A stretch of DNA of 64,000 bases, from the NCBI RefSeq assembly GCF_964204645.1, contig NC_134028.1, forward strand, positions 24,960,153-25,024,152. Reading direction: 5' to 3'. Below are positions 53,258-64,000 of the stretch, in pieces (position 1 is the first letter of the stretch; each line of letters starts with the position of its first letter). Below the pieces are notes generated by a model. That model saw only the letters and a program-made list of their open reading frames with translations. It was not told where the DNA came from and ran no database searches. A program made the position numbers and the translations under genes. The DNA is from Tubulanus polymorphus. Lineage: Eukaryota; Nemertea; Palaeonemertea; Tubulaniformes; Tubulanidae.

Positions 53258-55399
53258 TATATATAGTTGATTTTAAGATATAGCGTTAGATCCAACACCG
53301 ATTTTAGTAATTGAAATTGACACATTCGAAATGAACTACCAGTTCAATGAACAGATTGTCCTGTCCCATAGTCGTAATGTAATCAGTGTTTTTCTGGACT
53401 CAGACCTTTGACGAACTCGATTAAAACGATATCATTTTTGAACGTGATTTCTTATTTTGTCATCTTATCTATCCGATCTTTAACTCGAATTTCGCTTACA
53501 CAGTTTTCCCGAATTGTCTGAGTTAGGCAAGGTTTAGTGAATAATCAAAAGTCGAACGTCGACCTTCACCAAATATCATCTCTAAAAAACGTTATGTTTG
53601 TCTAGGATTAGTTGCACATTTAGAACGAATCTTAGACCATGTCGGTTCTCTACATATAACCGATCTTACTACTGAAGACCACTAACTCGTAATTTAAGAC
53701 CACAGTCTCGGTGATGAAAGTGCAACAGGACCCGACCTCGATTCTCAACTCAGTCAGTCAACTCCATGAAATACTTACTAAGCCGAGTTCACTGGGCGTA
53801 TTTGAAAAAACACGAATCAATATCGTACCTAACGATTTGCAAAATTTACCTGTATTTTGTAGTTTATACGAATGTAGCGAGTTTTAATAATCCCGTTGGT
53901 ATTTCAAGTCGTCGTCGTACTCACAACAGAAACAGCGGACTGCTCAGGGTAACACACAAACGCATGGACTCGATGCGTTCAATGTGGTAAACGTAGGCTT
54001 CGAATGCTGCGGTTGCTACGCAATATATTGTCGTTGCGTTTGACACATCGTCCCCAGACGATGCTGTTGCTGCTGCTGCTGGCCGCTTGTTACGCTATCT
54101 TTTTCCAGTCGATAAAAACAGCCGACAAATCGACGAGATTTATGGTTATGTCGTTTTTAGTCGCTGTAGTTGATTTCGCAGTCATTTCCTACGGTTTACG
54201 AATGTTTGCCCGGTCGTTTAATGGAGTAGTGTATGTTACCCGTCTGTGTAATGGTGTTTACTGTTATCAGGCTGGGAATTCGTCATCTGCGCTGTTCGGA
54301 GTTAGAATTGTGCGGTGATCGGATGTTAGCACTTATTAAAACATTTAACTTCTTAACTTTCCATTTAAAGTAGGACGAGGCAAAGTAAACAGTAGCTGCT
54401 GCTGCTGTGTCGATCAGCTCTCGACATCGTTCCGTCTATGGATGTTCCCAAATAATTTAGAAAGAATGAAAAAATGTAAATCTTTTACAGTAAACCTCGC
54501 CAGTAACTCGGACAGTGTAGGGCCGTCAATGTTGGCCATAGGACTGGAGAGTGAATCCCGAATTAAGGAATTGCAATGGATGGTAAGAAGTCAGAAAATA
54601 GTTCTTGTCCGAGTAAATCAAAGGTCCGAGCTGGCCGTGTCGGAGTTTGGTGCGCGGTTTGCTGTACCTGTGTTACCGCCGGTTGTGATTTTGGGGATGT
54701 AGAACGAGCTGTCCGGATATTGAGTAAGAATTAGGGGAATAAACGGTATTTTCCGAATAGAGTTTAGAATAAAGTGCACCGTTGTGAAAGTTCTTGATGT
54801 GAAAGTAATGCTCGTCGAGCGAAGATTTGTTAGCCTTACCGGCCATTGACTAGCGACTTTAAAATTCTAATAAAAAATCTTGTTGGCCATGATATATAAG
54901 ATATATTTAATACTATATATATATTGATATCACATTGATTTTGTTTCACGATTTCGTTCGAAAACTCTGTTAGCTAAAATCTGTTAGCTAGTCATGGTTT
55001 GCGGGAGACAGTGGAACCTCTAGCTTCGGAGAAAGTCTAGTTGAAAACAATTCCATCAATCGCCGAATTATCTGTGGTCGTATCAACTATTTCTCTTGTT
55101 GCGGGGCCATGATTATCACCGAACGGATACTTAAACGAAGAAAGAAGATCAAAATATATAAATCAGGCAAACAGATTCATTGCTACCATTCAGAAACCTG
55201 CATTACATGTTAGTAGAACAGCTACAAACAGACATGGTGAACCGGTATCGTTAACCCACGTTACCCATGTACATTCAAAAGGTTTAAAATCGAATTTTGA
55301 ATTTGAATTCCTTCGATAGATTTTAGTAATAGTATTCTAATGTATTCAAAATTGGTTTTGATTAGTTTTGAACTGCTCGTATCACAACAATCAGTATCG
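52254..55399. other. Intergenic stretch left of the alcohol dehydrogenase
   Basis: Holds a TA microsatellite and short open frames. One ATG-started frame (54004-54318, 104 codons) has two leucine-rich hydrophobic runs but no known domain. It should also hold the 3' UTR of the alcohol dehydrogenase and possibly a small last coding exon. A perfect CRE octamer is at 52754-52761. Confidence 0.5.
53187..53265. repeat. (TA)n microsatellite, about 78 bp
   Basis: TA dinucleotide run with one gat interruption near its right end. Confidence 0.97.
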
Positions 55400-59620
<4,221 letters not shown>

Positions 59621-60394
59621 GGCGTGTTAGTTACGACCGGCTCGGTCACTGCTCAGTACTGCTCTCTATCCGGCAGTCGCATACGAAGTCCCAAGTCCAA
59701 AGTGATTCGATTCTCACCCAGTTTGTTTATAGATGAGATATACAATGATATGAGTACATGCGATGATGATTATGTGCATTTGGTATGTAGGTCAACATGT
59801 CGAAAATAAAATCTGCTCTTGGGTAAAAAAGGTCAGGTTTTTTAAAACACGAATATTCATTGTTTCCATAACTGGGAATATATTTAGATCGTAACGGACT
59901 ATTATAACCCCGTTTTGAATTTCTAATGAGTAACGTTATTCATTAGACCAGGTTATACTCATCAGGGACAAACATGGTCCCTCAAACTGATGGTCCCCCT
60001 GATGCATGTCCCAAATGGAAGTGACGCTGAATGAGAGAATACGTCGAATCTATTTTCAAATTGTTAATGCATAATCGGCCCGCAATATTATCATATTTTC
60101 CGTATATCGAAACCCGAAGAGATTGACACGTTCACGTTACGTGCATAAAACAATGAAGATTAAACACGATAGGAAACAACATTAATTTTTCATGATTTCA
60201 AATTGAATTGCAACGTCAAAAACAATGGCCGTTAGTCTCTGCTTTGTGTATCGTTAAGAGTTTTTATAAGTTTCATAATGTTTCGTACTCGGTAAGAGTT
60301 TGAAGTAAAATTGCGCCGTTGCGATAAACTATCAAAGCGATATTGAGTGTATTTCGCTGGGTGGACGTTTCGGTATCGCTTAGAATTTGGAGAC
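59621..60394. other. Head-to-head intergenic region
   Basis: About 0.77 kb separates the start codons of the leftward dehydrogenase and the rightward PAN/lectin gene, so it should carry both promoters and 5' UTRs. I see no canonical TATA box at a sensible distance and no extra gene. Confidence 0.5.
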
Positions 60395-62160
60395 ATGTGG
60401 ACAGCCGGCGTAACGGACACAAGAAAATGGCAAGTTTCGATTATGTTATTTTTCGGGACTGTTTTGGTGATCGTCGATTCGACGACTTCATCCAGATCGT
60501 CACACGTGTTCATTCACGGTACAACTATCGATGCCAATCAGGTTCCCTACAAGATAATGCCACTCGAGCGAAGTATCGGAGAACTGGAATGCGCCGCTTT
60601 CTGCAACGAGCAAGAAAACACCTTCAAATGCAAGGGTTACGTCTATAAACCGACTGAGAAGGTTTGCGAGTTGTTCAAAGTGGCATGGTACGAAAAGGAA
60701 GGAAATTTGAAAAATGTCGCATTGAAAGGTAGGTAAATTGATAAGTCCTTGGAAAACATTCTGATTCAAACCATCAGAACTATAAGCGAATGGGGAAGCC
60801 GACTGCTCAAGGGTAAGGCACTACTAGTAATCTTGCCTAGACTGGCTACCGGTCTCCATTCTTAATTAGGGTTTTTCACGATTTGCCTTAAAACTTTACG
60901 AACTTTTAAACAACGCTATTCTCAATAACCGAAATGTCAAACGAGAATCTAGTGCTTATCGCTAACGGCGAGGGCGCTGATCAATTTAAGATCGTAAGAC
61001 AAGACGTCACAAAGTAGGTGTTCCCGTTTGCTGGCTTATAGTTCAAACTCAAACCCTTACCGTGGCAAGCGAGGAATTCACGGGGATCCACCCGGTTCGC
61101 TGGAAGTTATATATTTGGATCAATTTCGATCGAATCGTTCAATCCGATTAAATTAATTGCCATCTTAAGTTTATTGTCAACATAAACAGTTTCTGGTGAG
61201 AGAAGTGCATCATTTTCACGGTATTGACGATTGAGAGTTTTAAGAAGTCCGACTTGCCTCGTAATCTATACTAAACATGATAAAGCTTAATTTATCAAAA
61301 TTATCTGATGAAGCTTAATTTATTCTTAAATTATCTACCTTTTTGTCTTTATTGTACATAATGTAATTATGAATAGCTACGTTGCGGAACAATAAAGAAT
61401 GTATGAATTGAATTGAATTGCGAAAAGGAACTAGTTTTTTTAACCCTGTAAAGTGATTAAAAAGCCACGCAATCTAGTGATACGTGCTGATATACGCGAT
61501 TTCGTTTATTTCTTATCAACGACAGAAATGAATTGTACCGAACTCGGCCTCAAGAAAATGCTTACGACATGCATAGAACACAGTCCTTCCCCTATGAATC
61601 TCCAGACGGCTGGAAGTTACTGCGAATTCAAAGGACTGAAATTAATCGAACCCGGATCGTACACATTGATAGCGGCATTGAATCAATACATCATCGATAA
61701 TCTCCCTGCAAGTAAGATTTCATTACTCAAGTCAATTCTTTTTATCTGATTCACTTATTCATACATCGATGATGGCACCTGGTAATTAATTCACACACCG
61801 ATACCGTATATACTGCATAGACTCATTTTGGGCTGGTCAAGGCAACGATCAACAGTTCAATCGACAAGCTGAGGTTTTCGACTATATCTCATTTATCATA
61901 CTTGAGGAAGATTCTGACCCTGGTCATACCGTTCTTATATTTCAGCAAAAATTTTCATCGGGGCAAGAAATTGGCGACCGACGGAACGGCCTCCTAAACC
62001 GTGGAATTGGCTCGCGTCTCCGGGTAACGTGACTAAATTCGGTTTCAAATCGTCCATTCCAGAAACAGACGTCAGTCGTGATACAATTGTCATAGAAGAC
62101 GGAATTTGGAAGCTCACATTCGGTGGACTATTGCATCATTTCTTATGCGAAATACCATGA
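60395..62160 (+). CDS. Secreted PAN/apple-like plus C-type-lectin-like protein
   Basis: Exons 60395-60728, 61526-61711 and 61946-62160 join in phase (AAAG|GTAGGT, GCAA|GTAAGA; acceptors ACGACAG and TATTTCAG) to 244 aa. The N-terminus has a hydrophobic run (about 14-28, VSIMLFFGTVLVIVD) that reads as a signal peptide; Met17 is a possible inner start. A PAN/apple-like module covers about 37-112, with Cys66, Cys70, Cys79 and Cys91 (LECAAFC, FKCKGYVY, KVCELF). A short C-type-lectin-like module follows (about 115-244), with Cys115, Cys127, Cys144 and a closing FLCEIP (Cys241), plus IGARNWR and WNWLASPG blocks. Canonical EPN/QPD and WND sugar-binding motifs are absent, so calcium-dependent sugar binding is doubtful. 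The modules split at exon borders. Likely an extracellular adhesion or immune-type recognition protein; that role is inference. Confidence 0.82.
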
Positions 62161-62265
62161 ACACTTTTTTGTATATTTGTTTATATTCCTTCAATTTATC
62201 GCTATAATGATCGGGTCTTCGAAGGGTCCACTTTCCTTAACGCCCAAAAGAAAAATCGACACAAA

Positions 62266-62271
62266 AATAAA
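62266..62271 (+). terminator. Poly(A) signal AATAAA of the PAN/lectin gene
   Basis: Canonical hexamer 105 bp after the stop codon at 62160, the first in the right direction. Confidence 0.6.
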
Positions 62272-62293
62272 CGTAGAAACATTTATAAAAATA

Positions 62294-62299
62294 TTTATT
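62294..62299 (-). terminator. Poly(A) signal of the convergent minus-strand gene
   Basis: tttatt on the plus strand reads AATAAA on the minus strand, about 235 bp after the TAA at 62535. It lies within 30 bp of the opposing plus-strand signal. Confidence 0.45.
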
Positions 62300-62534
62300 A
62301 GTCATATTTACATAATATATTATTATCATTAAGCGATATAATTGCATAAATCTTTGAATGTAATTTTTTTAACAAAAATATAAAATTCAAATAGGTTAAG
62401 TATATGGTATATTTGAGACACGTAAGGCTTACTAAACTGATATCAATGATTCCCGAATTGAAATTAAGCCAGCCCGTATATATTACACATTACTATGTAT
62501 TTTGTATTCATGTATACCTATAATGTATACATAA

Positions 62535-64000
62535 TTATGTTAATTGATTAGGTTCCGCTGTGGGTTCCGCAACATGTTTGTAGTCGTCGTCGTCGAAATC
62601 GTCGTCGAATATTAATGCGCTTTGCTGAAATAGTTCAAAGAAAACGTTGTAAGAGATCGGGGGAAGATGTTCGGAAGCCAATTCTTCATGGAAATCTGGA
62701 GAATTGGCAATAGGTCAAAATGATTGCATATGTTAAGTGCACGAATTAGTCAATTTTTGTGTAACTATGATACCGAAAATGTTTAAGCCGGCATCAATAA
62801 GCTGAAAGTACCCCCCACCCTCTTTGACATTGGATATCTTATTGCTATTTTTTTTTCTATTCTGTGATAGTCAAGGCTCCGTATTTGTGACTTTACGTGG
62901 GACATTTTTGATTGAAAATGACCTACAAATACTAGACGTTGGAGGTTTTATCAGCACACTTCGAAAAGTGACGTCACGAGGGCCATATTGAACGTCGTAC
63001 GAACTTGGCGGTGTTCAAAAGACCTCCATTGTTAGAATTACACTATGCTTACCCGTTCATCGGCGCCACTGAAAGGAAAAATAAATACGAATACAGTAAT
63101 TATTATTATCATAAGCCGATGGAAAATAACACGTCTCATTATAGTATATACGATAAAATATATGAATACAATTGTAAATACAATATGAAAAAAATTCTTA
63201 TCAAAGAATTATCTGATATATGACTATTGTTCTGCGTTAGAAATATGCATTGAAGTTGTAGAAATAGCTTGGAAATAGGATATGAAGGATATGAATGATA
63301 GGCTAGAATTTGAAATATTAACCCGATGAATTATGATAGCTATTATGACAGTCACGCCCGGATATACCACTCGCATCATGATTTAGGCTTTGGGTAGTAT
63401 AGAGAATATGTCGGTATATAAGAGGTTTGTTTGTTTGTAATCTCTCTTTACGTCGTTCGGATCTTGTTTTCCCCAAGATTTCCTGTTGATTTTGTAAACC
63501 ATTCACGACGGGACGACCTTTGCCCACAATGTGTTAACAGCCAGCAGGACTCGAACCCTTTGGCCATGGGTTAATAATGCGGACTAGTTACAAGGCCAAA
63601 AATATATGCTCCATCCTCGGAAAATCTGTTTGAGATTGGTGATTTATTTATTTGCAGGTAGGTGGTGGGGAGATATATCGGGGGTTGACTGTATATTAAG
63701 ATAACATGATTTTGCTCCTGTAATTATACACTTACTCGGGATCAACTCTTCCAGGTGAACGCGTGGCCGTGAAAACAGCGGACGATCTCAAAGTTCCATC
63801 TTTACCGAAATATATTCGCGACGACTGGGGACTCATGTGTCCCAGGGATGCACTCATCTTCCCGTACACGACAGGCATCATGCCCCCGTGCACCGAGGAG
63901 GCCGTGTCGTCATCGAACATAGGATTGGCGTACGCCGAGTTATGAACGGTTAGTGCCGGCAAGCCGTCCAGTTCATCCGGTACCTTCTCAATGTTTTTAG
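62535..64000 (-). CDS. 3' end of an unidentified gene, likely an acidic cytoplasmic tail
   Basis: Three exons are proposed. The first, >64000-63736, is open from the window edge and ends at CCCGA|GTAAGT. A 16-bp exon, 63068-63053, lies between TTTCCTTTCAG and CGG|GTAAGC. The last, 62624-62535, follows CTATTTCAG and ends at TAA. Phases agree throughout. The product has LDGLPALTVHNSAYANPMF, Gly/Met/Ser-rich sequence, and a strongly acidic end (FDDDFDDDDY) closing with PNQLT. NPMF and Tyr-based patterns resemble sorting motifs of receptor tails, but no family was recognised. An alternative reading extends the last exon leftward to an acceptor near 62692, yet its phase does not fit the donor at 63736. 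Confidence 0.55.
63540..63600 (-). repeat. tRNA-like SINE fragment
   Basis: On the minus strand gggttcgagtcctgct is a box B, preceded by ttgtaactagtccgcatta. No intact tRNA fold; it lies in the intron between 63736 and 63068. Confidence 0.45.

Noticed and set aside
54004-54318. 104-codon frame with leucine-rich hydrophobic runs
   Set aside because: No family resemblance, and no supporting signals; hydrophobic runs partly come from ctg repeats.

Overview
The window is animal nuclear DNA. It is AT-rich, has intron-split genes with GT/AG junctions, long (TA)n microsatellites, tRNA-like SINE fragments and inverted-repeat elements, and no operons. The gene set (a BAIAP3/Munc13-4 C2 protein, a core-2-type N-acetylglucosaminyltransferase, a single-exon rhodopsin-type receptor, a zinc alcohol dehydrogenase and a secreted PAN plus C-type-lectin protein) fits a bilaterian invertebrate. 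A lophotrochozoan such as a mollusc, annelid or brachiopod is my best guess, but that is inference. All exon models below were built by eye from splice signals, reading phase and family resemblance.

Layout. 133-14115 (minus): thirteen phase-consistent exons of a BAIAP3-like gene, with both ends missing. 14.1-26.9 kb: no convincing gene; microsatellites, a foldback repeat, a 20-bp minisatellite and dispersed repeats. 26942-28871 (plus): complete three-exon GCNT-type glycosyltransferase. 28.9-46.5 kb: largely gene-poor, with a tRNA-derived SINE, one possible short terminal exon and a candidate inverted-repeat element. 46569-46972: a clear 404-bp MITE with 22-bp perfect terminal inverted repeats, ending 10 bp past the stop codon of a 310-aa GPCR (46983-47915, minus). 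49184-51401 (minus): a tentative three-exon gene fragment. 55400-59620 (minus): complete nine-exon zinc alcohol dehydrogenase. 60395-62160 (plus): complete three-exon secreted PAN/C-type-lectin protein. 62535-64000 (minus): the 3' end of an unidentified gene, convergent with the previous one, including a probable 16-bp microexon.

The genes have no obvious shared pathway; this is an ordinary stretch of animal genome. The most notable features are the MITE abutting the GPCR, an alcohol dehydrogenase that looks class-III-like but lacks the residues that define glutathione-dependent activity, the lineage-type PAN+CTLD secreted protein, a family of foldback repeats carrying tRNA B-box-like arms, and the microexon model. 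I did not find a convincing novel multi-gene system.
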